NCBI GenBank assembly: GCA_003210075.1
Contig: QCNR01000005.1
Coordinates: 1-64,000, forward strand
DNA: 64,000 bases
Origin: Pelagibacteraceae bacterium AG-426-G09
GTDB taxonomy: Bacteria; Pseudomonadota; Alphaproteobacteria; Pelagibacterales; Pelagibacteraceae
Direction of reading: 5' to 3'
Each line of letters opens with the position of its first letter. The first letter of the stretch is position 1. The notes under the pieces are model-generated. The model did not search any database. It was not told the origin of the DNA and saw only the letters and a list, made by a program, of their open reading frames with translations. The translations under genes and the position numbers were made by a program. Shown piece after piece: positions 45,165 to 53,977 of the stretch.

Positions 45165-46189
45165 TGTCTAAGATAGAAATAAATAACGTTTACAAAATTT
45201 TTGGCAATAATCCTAATTCCATTTTACCAATGGTAAAGGATGGAGCAACTAAAGAGCAAGTGCTTGAAGAAACTGGTCATACTGTTGGTTTAGATAATGT
45301 TTCTCTTAAAATTGAAGAAGGAGAAACATTTGTATGTATGGGGCTATCAGGTTCGGGAAAATCAACATTAATTAGACATTTAAATAGATTAATTGACCCA
45401 ACTGATGGAGAAATTTTAATTGAAGGTACAAATGTAATGAGCTTGAACACTGAGAGCTTAATTGATTTTAGACGACACAAAATGAGCATGGTCTTTCAAA
45501 GATTTGGTTTGTTTCCTCATAAGACTGTTTTGCAAAATGTAGGTTATGGTCTTGAAATGCAAGGAATTGATGAAAATAAAAGAAATAGTGTAGCGATGGA
45601 TAAAATCCAAGCAGTTGGATTAAATGGATTTGAAAACCAATTTCCTGCACAATTGTCTGGGGGCATGCAGCAAAGAGTTGGTCTCGCAAGAGCATTAGCT
45701 ACAGATACTGATATAATGTTAATGGACGAAGCATTTTCAGCATTAGACCCGTTAATTAGAAGCGATATGCAGAAGCAACTTTTAGATTTACAAGCAGAAT
45801 TAAAGAAAACTATAGTATTTATTACTCACGATTTGGATGAATCATTGAGACTGGGAGATCACATAGGGATTTTAAATGCTGGAAAATTAGTTCAAGTTGG
45901 AACTCCTGTTGAAATTATAATGAATCCTGCTGATGACTATGTAGAAGCATTTGTTAAAGATGTTAACAGAGCAAAAGTAATTAAAGCAAAAATTATTATG
46001 ATACCTGCTGCTCAAGCGAATGGCATAGATAAATCAAATTTAATTAAAGTTAATGAGGATCAATTTATTGAGGAATTTTTACCTCAAGTAGTATGTAATA
46101 ATGCAAATTGTGAAGTAGTTGATAGACAAGGTAACACAAAAGGGTACATAACTAATAAGGAATTACAGAAATCATTATCAAAGTCATAA
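45164..46189 (+). CDS. proV: Glycine betaine ABC transporter ATP-binding protein
   Basis: A 341-residue ATPase. It has the ProV/OpuAA-type N-terminal extension (about 1-45), Walker A GLSGSGKSTLIRHLNRL near 63-79, signature LSGGMQQRVGLARALA near 163-178, Walker B 'IMLMDEAFSALDPLIR' and the switch His of 'FITHDLDESLRLGD'. A short C-terminal regulatory domain (about 280-341) is CBS-like but incomplete. It energises uptake of glycine betaine-type solutes. Confidence 0.92.
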   Translation: MSKIEINNVYKIFGNNPNSILPMVKDGATKEQVLEETGHTVGLDNVSLKIEEGETFVCMGLSGSGKSTLIRHLNRLIDPTDGEILIEGTNVMSLNTESLIDFRRHKMSMVFQRFGLFPHKTVLQNVGYGLEMQGIDENKRNSVAMDKIQAVGLNGFENQFPAQLSGGMQQRVGLARALATDTDIMLMDEAFSALDPLIRSDMQKQLLDLQAELKKTIVFITHDLDESLRLGDHIGILNAGKLVQVGTPVEIIMNPADDYVEAFVKDVNRAKVIKAKIIMIPAAQANGIDKSNLIKVNEDQFIEEFLPQVVCNNANCEVVDRQGNTKGYITNKELQKSLSKS

Positions 46190-46192
46190 TTA

Positions 46193-46978
46193 ATGACTAC
46201 TCAATCATTGAAAAATAAAAAAATAGTTATTTCTGCTGGTGCATCTGGCATTGGACTTGCAACTACAAAAATCTGTTTACAGAGGGGTGCTACAGTTTTT
46301 GTTTCTGATATCAATGAAAAATTTATCAACAAATTAAGAAAAAATTTTAAAAACAAAAAACTTTTTATTTATCATTGTGATGCCTCAAATGAGAATGATG
46401 TAAATGACCTATTTGATAAAATTAAAAAAAAAACAAATAAAATTGATGCTTTAATAAATAACGTTGGAATAGCAGGCCCAACTGGAACAATAGAAAAACT
46501 AAGCTCTTTTGATTGGGAAAATACTTTAAAAGTAAATGTTATCAGTCATTTTTATTTTACAAAAAATGCAATTCCACTTTTAAAAAAAAATAAAGGTGGA
46601 ACCATAATCAACCTTTCATCTGGTGCTGGTATAATGGGTTTCCCTCTAAGGTCTCCATATGCTGCAAGTAAATGGGCAATTGTTGGTGTTACAAAAACTC
46701 TAGCTATGGAGCTCGGTAAGTTTAAAATTAGAGTTAATGCAATTTGTCCTGGAACAATCAAGGGTGACCGAATGGTAAGAGTAATAAGAGATAAGGCAAA
46801 GTTTTTAAAAACTTCAAAAAAATCGATTGAAAAAGAATTTATTTCAATGGCATCGATGAATAGTTGGATATATGAAGAAGATATTGCACAAATGTGTAGT
46901 TTTCTAATTTCAAAAGATGCAGAAAGAATTTCAGGTCAAATAATTGGTGTTGATGGAAATGCTACGCGTTTAGATTAA
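46193..46978 (+). CDS. Short-chain dehydrogenase/reductase
   Basis: A 261-residue classical SDR: cofactor motif SAGASGIGLATTK (about 14-26), 'NNVGIAGPTG' near 89, the catalytic Ser of 'NLSSGAG' and the YxxxK motif in 'SPYAASKWAIVG'. The end 'ISGQIIGVDGNATRLD' is typical. It is 3 bp behind proV, so it probably oxidises or reduces something imported by or made from the ProXWV cargo. Its last 4 bases overlap the convergent BKACE gene. The substrate is unknown. Confidence 0.85.
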   Translation: MTTQSLKNKKIVISAGASGIGLATTKICLQRGATVFVSDINEKFINKLRKNFKNKKLFIYHCDASNENDVNDLFDKIKKKTNKIDALINNVGIAGPTGTIEKLSSFDWENTLKVNVISHFYFTKNAIPLLKKNKGGTIINLSSGAGIMGFPLRSPYAASKWAIVGVTKTLAMELGKFKIRVNAICPGTIKGDRMVRVIRDKAKFLKTSKKSIEKEFISMASMNSWIYEEDIAQMCSFLISKDAERISGQIIGVDGNATRLD

Positions 46979-47862
46979 AAATGCTTAGTCAGTTTTAATT
47001 TTTCTCTAGTTTCAGAAGGTGTCATTATAGAAATTCCAAGATCACTTACAATTCTAATTGCTTTTTCAACTAATTGAGCATTGGTTGCAAGTTTTCCTTT
47101 TTCTAAATATAAATTATCTTCTAAACCAACTCTTGGATTTCCTCCCATTATTGCGGTTTGAGCAACAAATGGCATTTCATTTCTTGAGATTGCAAATCCA
47201 GACCAGACAGCATTTTCTGGCATTATATCTTTCATTGCTTGCATTGCTAAAGGTGTAGCAGGAGCTCCCCAAGGGATACCTAAACACATTTGAAACATTG
47301 GTGGATCGTCTAATAAACCTTCTTTATATAATTGTGCACCGAACCACATATTACCCAAATCAAAAGCTTCTATTTCAGGTTTAACTTTAATTTCTTTTAA
47401 TCTTTTTGCAGCTTTTCTTAAATCATTTGGAGTATTAACTGTAATAACAGAGCTATCACCAAAGTTCAGAGTTCCACAATCGAGAGTACAAATCTCGGGT
47501 AAAAATTGTTCTGCATTAGCAATTCTCTCCATAACATTTGCCATATCTGTCATTGGTCCAAACTCTAATGGATTTTTCCCTTGTCCAATATCTAAATCAC
47601 CACCCATGCCTGTAGTTAAATTTAACACTACATCAGTTCCACTAGAACGAATTTTATCTACTACTTCTTTATACAATTCTAGACGTCTACTAGGAGTTCC
47701 ATCCTCTTCTCTAACGTGAATATGTGCAATTGCGGCCCCTGCTTTTGCAGCTTCTATAGCTGCATTTGCGATTTGATCAGGAGTTTTTGGTAAATCTGGA
47801 TGTTTAGATGCTGTATCTCCAGATCCAGTAACAGCGCATGAGATAAATACTTTATTGTTCAT
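46975..47862 (-). CDS. BKACE-family beta-keto acid cleavage enzyme, candidate dehydrocarnitine cleavage enzyme
   Basis: A 295-residue zinc enzyme of the BKACE (DUF849) family: the start 'KVFISCAVTGSGDTASKHPDLP', zinc ligands in 'AIAHIHVREEDG' (His46/His48 type), 'LTTGMGGD' and the Glu of 'VGLEDNLYLEKGK' near 250. BKACE enzymes cleave a beta-keto acid with acetyl-CoA to give acetoacetate and a new acyl-CoA. With a carnitine dehydrogenase (56494), a hotdog thioesterase (47912, divergent by 49 bp) and a betaine transporter nearby, 3-dehydrocarnitine is the likely substrate, giving betainyl-CoA. Confidence 0.82.
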   Translation of the reverse strand: MNNKVFISCAVTGSGDTASKHPDLPKTPDQIANAAIEAAKAGAAIAHIHVREEDGTPSRRLELYKEVVDKIRSSGTDVVLNLTTGMGGDLDIGQGKNPLEFGPMTDMANVMERIANAEQFLPEICTLDCGTLNFGDSSVITVNTPNDLRKAAKRLKEIKVKPEIEAFDLGNMWFGAQLYKEGLLDDPPMFQMCLGIPWGAPATPLAMQAMKDIMPENAVWSGFAISRNEMPFVAQTAIMGGNPRVGLEDNLYLEKGKLATNAQLVEKAIRIVSDLGISIMTPSETREKLKLTKHF

Positions 47863-47911
47863 TTTAATTATTAGATTTATACTATTAAATTAAGTCTTGG
47901 GAAATAAAAAT

Positions 47912-48379
47912 ATGTCAGTACATGTTGCAAATGTAAAAATTAAATCGGAATGGACAGATTATAATAAACATCTAAACATGGCCTATTATGTTTTAGTATT
48001 TGATCAGGCATGGGAAATTTTACTTGAAAAATTTGGTATGGGTGAAACTTCAGCTAAAGCAAGTGGTATGAGCACAATGGTTGTTGAAACAAATACAACT
48101 TATAACAATGAGGTTGGTGAAGGTAAGGAAGTTGAGATAATTTTAACTTTTTTTGATCACGATACAAAAAGATTACATTACAAATTAGAAATGATAGATA
48201 AAGAAACAAATAAATTATCTTCAACAATTGAAATGTTGTCTTTGCATGTTGATTTAAATAAAAGGAAAGTAGCTGAGTTTGATGAAGAAAGAACTAACCT
48301 TATGGATGTATTTATTAGTGAGAATAAAGAAAAATTTAAAAGTGATAATTTAAAATTTACAGGTAAACTAAAAAAATAA
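47912..48379 (+). CDS. Hotdog-fold acyl-CoA thioesterase, candidate betainyl-CoA thioesterase
   Basis: A 155-residue 4HBT-type hotdog protein: 'EWTDYNKHLNMAYYVLVFDQAWEIL' near 13-37 carries the D-x-x-x-H-x-N motif of the family's active site. I use the ATG at 47912 rather than the in-frame TTG 15 bases earlier. In carnitine degradation a thioesterase of this type hydrolyses betainyl-CoA to glycine betaine. The gene is divergent from the BKACE gene and heads a plus-strand operon with the TauD, HD and GMC genes. Confidence 0.78.
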   Translation: MSVHVANVKIKSEWTDYNKHLNMAYYVLVFDQAWEILLEKFGMGETSAKASGMSTMVVETNTTYNNEVGEGKEVEIILTFFDHDTKRLHYKLEMIDKETNKLSSTIEMLSLHVDLNKRKVAEFDEERTNLMDVFISENKEKFKSDNLKFTGKLKK

Positions 48380-48380
48380 T

Positions 48381-49209
48381 ATGCAAGTAAATTTATTATC
48401 TGGAGCATTAGGAGCTGAAGTAAAAGGGATTGATTTAAAGGACTCCTCTGACAAAAACTGGGAAATAGTTAACAATCTGATGCTTGAACACAAAGCACTT
48501 TTCTTTAGAGATCAAGATATTACTTGTGAAGAACAGATTAATTTAGCAAAAAAGTTTGGGCCACTTGAAAGACACGTCTATGTTAAAGGCTTGAAAGACC
48601 ATCCAGAAATTTTAAGAATTGTAAAAGGAGCTGAAGAGAAACATCAATGGGGTGAAACTTGGCATACTGATGTAAGTTACAATTCAAAACCAACTAAAGT
48701 TATTATTTTAAGATCTAGAAAAATTCCTCCTGTTGGTGGAGATACTATGTTTTCAAATATGGAGATTGCATATGAAACTCTTGATGAAGAAATTAAAAAA
48801 AAAAATTGAGGGAAAAAAAGCAATTCATAGCTCATTAGGTGCCGCAGCATTTGTAGATAAATATACAGAGATGGAAGGAAATGGAAATTTAGATGAATAC
48901 TCAAATGAACATCCAATGGTGAGAATTCATCCAGAAACAAAGAAAAAAATTCTTTATGTGAATTCAATGTATACAAAAAAAATAATAGGGATTGATAAAA
49001 AAGAAAGCGATGAAATATTAAATAAGATTTTTGAACATCAAGAAAGATTGGATTTTACATGTAGATTTAAATGGACAGAAAATGCGGTTGCTATTTGGGA
49101 TAACAGAAGTACTCAACATCAGGGTTTAACTGATTTTTTTCCTGGTAGAGGCCTTGGTCATGAAAGAGTAATGGATCGAATTGCAATTGAAGGAGATCAT
49201 CCAAAGTAA
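48381..49209 (+). pseudogene. TauD/TfdA-family 2OG dioxygenase, interrupted by a frameshift at a poly(A) tract
   Basis: The first part (48381-48809, 142 codons) has the TauD N-terminus with the His95-x-Asp97 motif (GETWHTDVSY). At a run of 11 A (48795-48805) the frame is lost and a TGA follows at 48807. From the same run the next frame carries the expected remainder to 49209: 'IHPETKKKILYVN', the second iron His in 'WDNRSTQHQGLTDFF' and the 2OG Arg in 'HERVMDRIAIEGD'. With 10 A it would be a normal TauD of about 275 residues. Either the gene is broken, the assembly has a one-base error, or slippage on the A-run restores the protein. Substrate unknown; neighbours suggest a betaine or phosphonate. 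Confidence 0.8.
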
Positions 49210-49746
49210 ATGGATATTATTGAGAAAATTATAAGTAACTTTAAAAACAATAAATCACTTTATATTGGAGAAAATGTAACAATTGCTGAACATATGATTC
49301 AGTCTGCAATGATGGCTGAAAAATCAAAAAGTAAGGGTAATTTGGTGTGTTCATGTTTATTGCACGATTATGGTCATTTCATATTAGATGATCCTGATGA
49401 ATTGGTTAGAAATAATCAAGACGGCAAACACGAAGATATAGGTTATGAGTATTTAAAAAGATTTTTTAGGAAAGAGATAGTTGAACCTATTAAACATCAC
49501 GTTACAGCTAAAAGATATCTTGCCAGGGATAAAAAATATTACAATCGGTTATCTAAAGCATCTGTAGTAAGTCTTAAACTTCAAGGAGGCCTGTTAAACA
49601 ACAAAGATGCAAAGGTATTTGAAAAAGAAGAGTTCTTCAAAGATGCAATAAAACTCAGAAAGTTTGACGAAGCTGCAAAAAAAATAGGCGTCAAAATAAA
49701 AGATATCATTCAGTATAAAGATTTATTAAAAGCATCGCTAAAATGA
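49210..49746 (+). CDS. HD-domain mixed-valent diiron oxygenase, PhnZ/TmpB-like
   Basis: A 178-residue HD-domain protein. The pattern of the C-P-bond-cleaving oxygenase PhnZ is complete: Tyr18 and Glu21 (SLYIGENVT), His28 (AEHMIQ), His52-Asp53 (LLHDYGHF), His74 (KHEDIG), His97 (HHVTAKRYL) and Asp153 (RKFDEAAK), plus 'LSKASVVSLKLQGG'. PhnZ and TmpB use a diiron centre and O2 to split 1-hydroxyphosphonates into a carboxylate and phosphate; TmpB makes glycine betaine from hydroxylated trimethylaminoethylphosphonate. It starts on the base after the TauD stop and overlaps the GMC gene by 4 bases. The family is firm; the substrate is inferred from the betaine context. Confidence 0.82.
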   Translation: MDIIEKIISNFKNNKSLYIGENVTIAEHMIQSAMMAEKSKSKGNLVCSCLLHDYGHFILDDPDELVRNNQDGKHEDIGYEYLKRFFRKEIVEPIKHHVTAKRYLARDKKYYNRLSKASVVSLKLQGGLLNNKDAKVFEKEEFFKDAIKLRKFDEAAKKIGVKIKDIIQYKDLLKASLK

Positions 49747-51323
49747 ATTATGATTATTTAATAATTGGTGCAGGATCAGCAGGATGCGTACTTGCAAATA
49801 GACTAACAGAAAATGGTAAAAATAATGTAGCTATATTTGAAGCTGGAAAGCCTAGTGACATTTGGAAAGTTAAAATGCCCCTAGCAATTTTGTATACAAT
49901 GCATGATCCAAAGTATAATTACAAATATTACTCAGAACCAGAGCCTCATTTACATAATAGAAGATTATTTTGTCCAAGAGGTAAAATGATTGGTGGATGT
50001 TCTGCTCATAATGGAATGGTATTTGTAAGAGGAAATCCAAACGATTATGAGAGATGGGCATCTTTTGGATTAGACGACTGGTCTTATGAAAGAGTTCTTC
50101 CTTATTTTAAAAAAATTGAAACATGGTCTGAAGGTGAAAATGACTACAGAGGTGGAAATGGAATACTACCAGTAAACCAATCTAAAAATAAAAATCCTTT
50201 ATTTAAAGCATTTATCGAGTCAGCTGGTGAAGCTGGTTATAAAATAAATGATGATATGAATGGTAAAGAACAAGAAGGTTTTGGAATGTACGATGTTACT
50301 ATTCATAAAGGTGAAAGAGCTAGTGTTTCTAAATATTATTTAAATCCTGCAAAAAAAAGAAAAAACCTCAAGGTATTTACGGAGTCTTTTGTAGAAAAAA
50401 TTATTTTTGATGGCAATAAAGCTATTGGGATTGAGGTCAAAATTAAAAATAAAGTTGAAAAAATATATGCAACTAAAGAAGTAATTTTAAGTGGTGGAGC
50501 TATAAACTCTCCTCAATTACTTATGTTGTCTGGAATTGGTCCAAGCCAACACTTAAAAGATAAAGGAATTAAAGTTGTTCAAAGTTTAGAGGGAGTTGGA
50601 AAAAACCTACAAGATCACTTAGAAACCTACGTTCAACAAGAGTGTAAAACTAAAGATACTTTATATTCTTATGTTAATAAAATTAATATGATTAGAATAG
50701 GCATTCAATGGTTTTTAAATAGAAGTGGTCCTTGCTCTACCTCTTTTTTAGAAGCAGGTGGCTTTTGTAAATCATCTTCTGAAAGAGAGTATCCAAATAT
50801 TCAATTTCATTTTTTTCCTGCTTTTGTAATTGACCATGGATTAGTTGATCCAGATAGACATGGTTATCAATTACATGCGAGTCCAAACCATCCAAAAAGC
50901 AGAGGTCATATAACTTTAAATACTTCTAATCCTTATGATTATCCAAAAATTCAATTTAATTATCTTGAACATGAAGATGATTTAAAACAAACAATTGAAA
51001 GTATTCATGTAGCAAGAAAAATTTTAGGACAAAACTCTTTAAAACCATTTGCAGGAAAAGAGATTGGACCAGGAGAAAATGCTCAAACTAAAGAGATATT
51101 TGAAGAATACATTCGTTCTAAAGCTGAGACTGCTTATCACCCATCTTGTACTTTAAAAATGGGAGTAGATAATATGGCTGTTGTTGATCAAAAACTGAAA
51201 GTTCATGGTGTAGAAAATTTAAGAGTAGTTGATGCTTCTGTTATGCCTGAAATTACAAGCGGAAATTTAAATGCTCCAACGCTAATGATTGCTGAAAGAG
51301 CATCAGAATTTATTTTAAACTAA
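49743..51323 (+). CDS. GMC-family FAD oxidoreductase, choline dehydrogenase-like
   Basis: A 526-residue GMC flavoprotein: FAD motif YLIIGAGSAGCVLANRL (4-20), 'PRGKMIGGCSAHNGMVFVRGNPNDYERW' near 79-106 and the C-terminal active site 'AETAYHPSCTLKMG' (His near 463). It resembles BetA-type choline dehydrogenases, which oxidise choline to betaine aldehyde, but related enzymes use other alcohols. It overlaps the HD gene by 4 bases, so it belongs to the same operon. Coupled with the aldehyde dehydrogenase at 39703 it could give glycine betaine. E. coli BetA is slightly longer (about 556). Confidence 0.82.
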   Translation: MNYDYLIIGAGSAGCVLANRLTENGKNNVAIFEAGKPSDIWKVKMPLAILYTMHDPKYNYKYYSEPEPHLHNRRLFCPRGKMIGGCSAHNGMVFVRGNPNDYERWASFGLDDWSYERVLPYFKKIETWSEGENDYRGGNGILPVNQSKNKNPLFKAFIESAGEAGYKINDDMNGKEQEGFGMYDVTIHKGERASVSKYYLNPAKKRKNLKVFTESFVEKIIFDGNKAIGIEVKIKNKVEKIYATKEVILSGGAINSPQLLMLSGIGPSQHLKDKGIKVVQSLEGVGKNLQDHLETYVQQECKTKDTLYSYVNKINMIRIGIQWFLNRSGPCSTSFLEAGGFCKSSSEREYPNIQFHFFPAFVIDHGLVDPDRHGYQLHASPNHPKSRGHITLNTSNPYDYPKIQFNYLEHEDDLKQTIESIHVARKILGQNSLKPFAGKEIGPGENAQTKEIFEEYIRSKAETAYHPSCTLKMGVDNMAVVDQKLKVHGVENLRVVDASVMPEITSGNLNAPTLMIAERASEFILN

Positions 51324-51329
51324 AATTAT

Positions 51330-51956
51330 TTATTTTTGAAAGATTTTTTTTGATTGTTTTGTTGATGGATCAATAAATTTATCTGATTTAATATACCTTT
51401 TATATTTTGGAAAATTTTTAATAAAATTTTTTTTATTTATATTTAAAAATTTTTTTATTTTATTTATTGATTTGTCGTTACTATATAAGTCTTTAAAGTT
51501 TATTCTTAGAATATATTTTGTATCGTAATTATTCCAATTCGAGTAAAATAAATTTAAAAAAAGAAAATATTTTTTTTTTAATTTTTTTTCATCTTTAAAT
51601 AAATTAATGAACATGAAAGGAAATAAATCACCCAAATTACTTAAACCATTTCTTATAAAACCTCTTGATTTCATTGAATTATAGATACTTTGGAAATCTC
51701 TTTTTATTAAAATTATTTTAATATTATTTTTTTTTAAAAAATTTGAGGGCTTATATATGTGTCTCAAATTAATTTTGTATTTTTTTTCAATATATAAATT
51801 TGTTTTTTTAAATTTATTTAAATAATTTATTAATGTTATTGTTCCACATCCACCAGGAGAAACAACTAAACAGTCAGGTTTTTCATTTAAATTTAAAAAT
51901 GAGATTTTAATTTTAGTTTGAAGGCCTCTTAAAGGATATACAAATAATGATGGCAT
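51330..51956 (-). CDS. Putative P-loop sulfotransferase-like protein
   Basis: A 208-residue protein with a P-loop-like 'VVSPGGCGTITLINYLNKF' at about 31-49 and 'KIILIKRDFQSIYNSMKSRGF' near 78-98, which resembles the 5'-PSB and 3'-PB PAPS-binding segments of sulfotransferases. The remainder is Lys/Asn/Phe-rich. Very AT-rich relative to neighbours. It converges on the GMC gene and lies just downstream of the agmatinase-type gene. Sulfotransferase function is tentative. Confidence 0.5.
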   Translation of the reverse strand: MPSLFVYPLRGLQTKIKISFLNLNEKPDCLVVSPGGCGTITLINYLNKFKKTNLYIEKKYKINLRHIYKPSNFLKKNNIKIILIKRDFQSIYNSMKSRGFIRNGLSNLGDLFPFMFINLFKDEKKLKKKYFLFLNLFYSNWNNYDTKYILRINFKDLYSNDKSINKIKKFLNINKKNFIKNFPKYKRYIKSDKFIDPSTKQSKKIFQK

Positions 51957-51968
51957 TATTAATTTAAA

Positions 51969-52964
51969 TTAATCTTTATTATTATTTCTATAAACAGAAA
52001 TTAGACAGATAATTTCAAACATTATAGCTGATGCTACCATTGCTGTAATTTGATTTGGATTATCTTTCGTGGGCATTAAGCAAGCAACATCACCACCGAT
52101 AACATTTTTTCCTTTTAGACATTGAATAAGTTTTCTTGCTTCGTCCATATTAAATCCTTTATAGGCCGACTCAATATTTGCAACACCTGGTGCAACAGAA
52201 GGATCTAAGCAATCTAAATCAAAAGTAACATAAATAGGATTATCCCCTAGTCTATCTAAAATCATTTTAGTACATTTATCATGACCCCACTCTTTATATT
52301 CATCCATGGTAATTACTTGATAACCATTGTCATAACTTGCTTGTAACCAATCTAGAGTTCTAGGATTTCCTCTAATTCCTATTTGAGTACTTGTGTGTGG
52401 ATCAACATTTCCTTGTTTTACCAAATATGATGCCCAATGCGCAGCCGATTTTTTTGCACCTAAAAAATGATCTAATTTTTCAAAACAATCTGTGTGTGCA
52501 TCAAAATGAAGAAAAGTTATTTTTTTTCCCTTAGTAAGTTTTGAATTTTTTTTTGCTAAGCTTTGAACAATTCCTCCAGTTATAGAATGATCTCCACCTA
52601 TGGATACCACCGGTTTTTCTGCTTGTTCAATTTGATCATAAAAAGCAGAAATTCTTTCAATACATTTTTCATTATTGTTTGCTTCTGGAAAAGGAACATC
52701 TCCAAGATCATGAATTTTATTTTCTTTCCAAGGATCAATTTTATAATCAAAATGAGATCTTTTTAACATTGCTGAAATATTTCTAACTGCTCTTGGTCCT
52801 AGGTGTTGATCTCTCTCTGTTGTTCCATTTCCTGTGCTATGTGGAACGCCAACTAGAGCTATATCACAGTTTTTTGGATCAGGATCATTTTTGCATCTAA
52901 ATAAAGTTGGTATACCCCACCAATAGAGGGTCTCCATCATTATCTTATCTTCTTCTGAAAACAT
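51969..52964 (-). CDS. Agmatinase/arginase-family ureohydrolase
   Basis: A 331-residue binuclear Mn (or Ni) ureohydrolase: 'GVPHSTGNGTTERDQHLGPRAVR' near 38-60, metal motifs 'SIGGDHSI' (His near 125), 'HFDAHTD' (near 153-159) and 'TFDLDCLDPSVAPGV' (near 247-261). Family members release urea from agmatine, guanidinobutyrate, guanidinopropionate or guanidine. The C-terminus lacks the last helices' usual Glu motif in obvious form, and the tail is hydrophobic. Substrate unknown. It is divergent from a DMT transporter by 62 bp. Confidence 0.82.
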   Translation of the reverse strand: MFSEEDKIMMETLYWWGIPTLFRCKNDPDPKNCDIALVGVPHSTGNGTTERDQHLGPRAVRNISAMLKRSHFDYKIDPWKENKIHDLGDVPFPEANNNEKCIERISAFYDQIEQAEKPVVSIGGDHSITGGIVQSLAKKNSKLTKGKKITFLHFDAHTDCFEKLDHFLGAKKSAAHWASYLVKQGNVDPHTSTQIGIRGNPRTLDWLQASYDNGYQVITMDEYKEWGHDKCTKMILDRLGDNPIYVTFDLDCLDPSVAPGVANIESAYKGFNMDEARKLIQCLKGKNVIGGDVACLMPTKDNPNQITAMVASAIMFEIICLISVYRNNNKD

Positions 52965-53026
52965 AAATCGAATATGACATAAATTTTTAAAATTTAAAAT
53001 TTATTTTTTTCTGATATACAGCGTAA

Positions 53027-53977
53027 ATGAGTACTCCAAATAATAATCCTAAAGGAATTTTGCTTATCCTTTCAGGTATGGCTCTATTCTCAATTCAAGA
53101 CTCATTAATTAAATATATTTTTGAAGAATCTGCTCTTTATGAATTATATTTTGGTAGAACATTAACTGCTTTAATTTTACTGTTTATATTTTTAAAAATT
53201 ACATCTCAAACATTAGTACTTAAAACTCATTATCCGCTATTAACTTGCTGTAGAGTAATATGTTTCTTTTTTGGTTTTAGTTTCTTCTATATTTCGTTAA
53301 CATACATGTCGCTTGCAATGGCAAATGCATTATTTTTCTCAAGTCCATTCTTTATTTCGATTTTAGCCATAATATTTTTAGGAGAAAAAGTCGGTATAAG
53401 AAGATGGCTTGCTATCTTAATTGGATTTATAGGAGTTTATATTGTTTTAAATCCAGATTTTGAAAACTTTAATTACATGAAGTTAGCCCCTGTTGCATGT
53501 GCACTTTGTTATGCAATATCTATGACAATAACAAAAATTACCTCTGATAAAGACAATGTTTATTCACAAATGTTTCATTTATATATAGGTGCAATTGGAA
53601 TAAGTATTTTATTTTTTATTTTCACCGGGAAAGGACAATTTAATACTTTTTCAGATCCGACCTTTCAATTTATTACGAGAGAATGGTTTACAAATCCAAC
53701 TTATGCATGGCCATATATTGTAGCAATGGGATTTGTGGCTGCAGTTTCTTTTTATTGTGTATTTTCAGCTTACTCCGTTGCATCACCGTCAGTAGTTTCT
53801 TTATTTGAATACTCTCTAATTATTTGGGCAATTATAATTGGCTATGTATTATTTAATGATGTGCCGACAATACGAACTTTTGTAGGTGTTGCTTTAATTA
53901 TTGGTGCTGGTGTTTATATTTATTTAAGAGAAAAAGTAAAAGATCAAATGATTGTTACTGATACTCCTAACAGATGA
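53027..53977 (+). CDS. DMT-family (EamA) transporter
   Basis: A 316-residue protein with ten predicted membrane helices in two EamA repeats (about 5-140 and 150-295). It begins 'NNNPKGILLILSGMALFSIQDSLIKYIF' and has the 'MANALFFSSPFFISILAIIFLGEKVG' stretch typical of the family. Members export or import metabolites and amino acids. It overlaps the following IPNS-like gene by 4 bases (ATGA), so the two are co-expressed. Cargo unknown. Confidence 0.88.
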   Translation: MSTPNNNPKGILLILSGMALFSIQDSLIKYIFEESALYELYFGRTLTALILLFIFLKITSQTLVLKTHYPLLTCCRVICFFFGFSFFYISLTYMSLAMANALFFSSPFFISILAIIFLGEKVGIRRWLAILIGFIGVYIVLNPDFENFNYMKLAPVACALCYAISMTITKITSDKDNVYSQMFHLYIGAIGISILFFIFTGKGQFNTFSDPTFQFITREWFTNPTYAWPYIVAMGFVAAVSFYCVFSAYSVASPSVVSLFEYSLIIWAIIIGYVLFNDVPTIRTFVGVALIIGAGVYIYLREKVKDQMIVTDTPNR

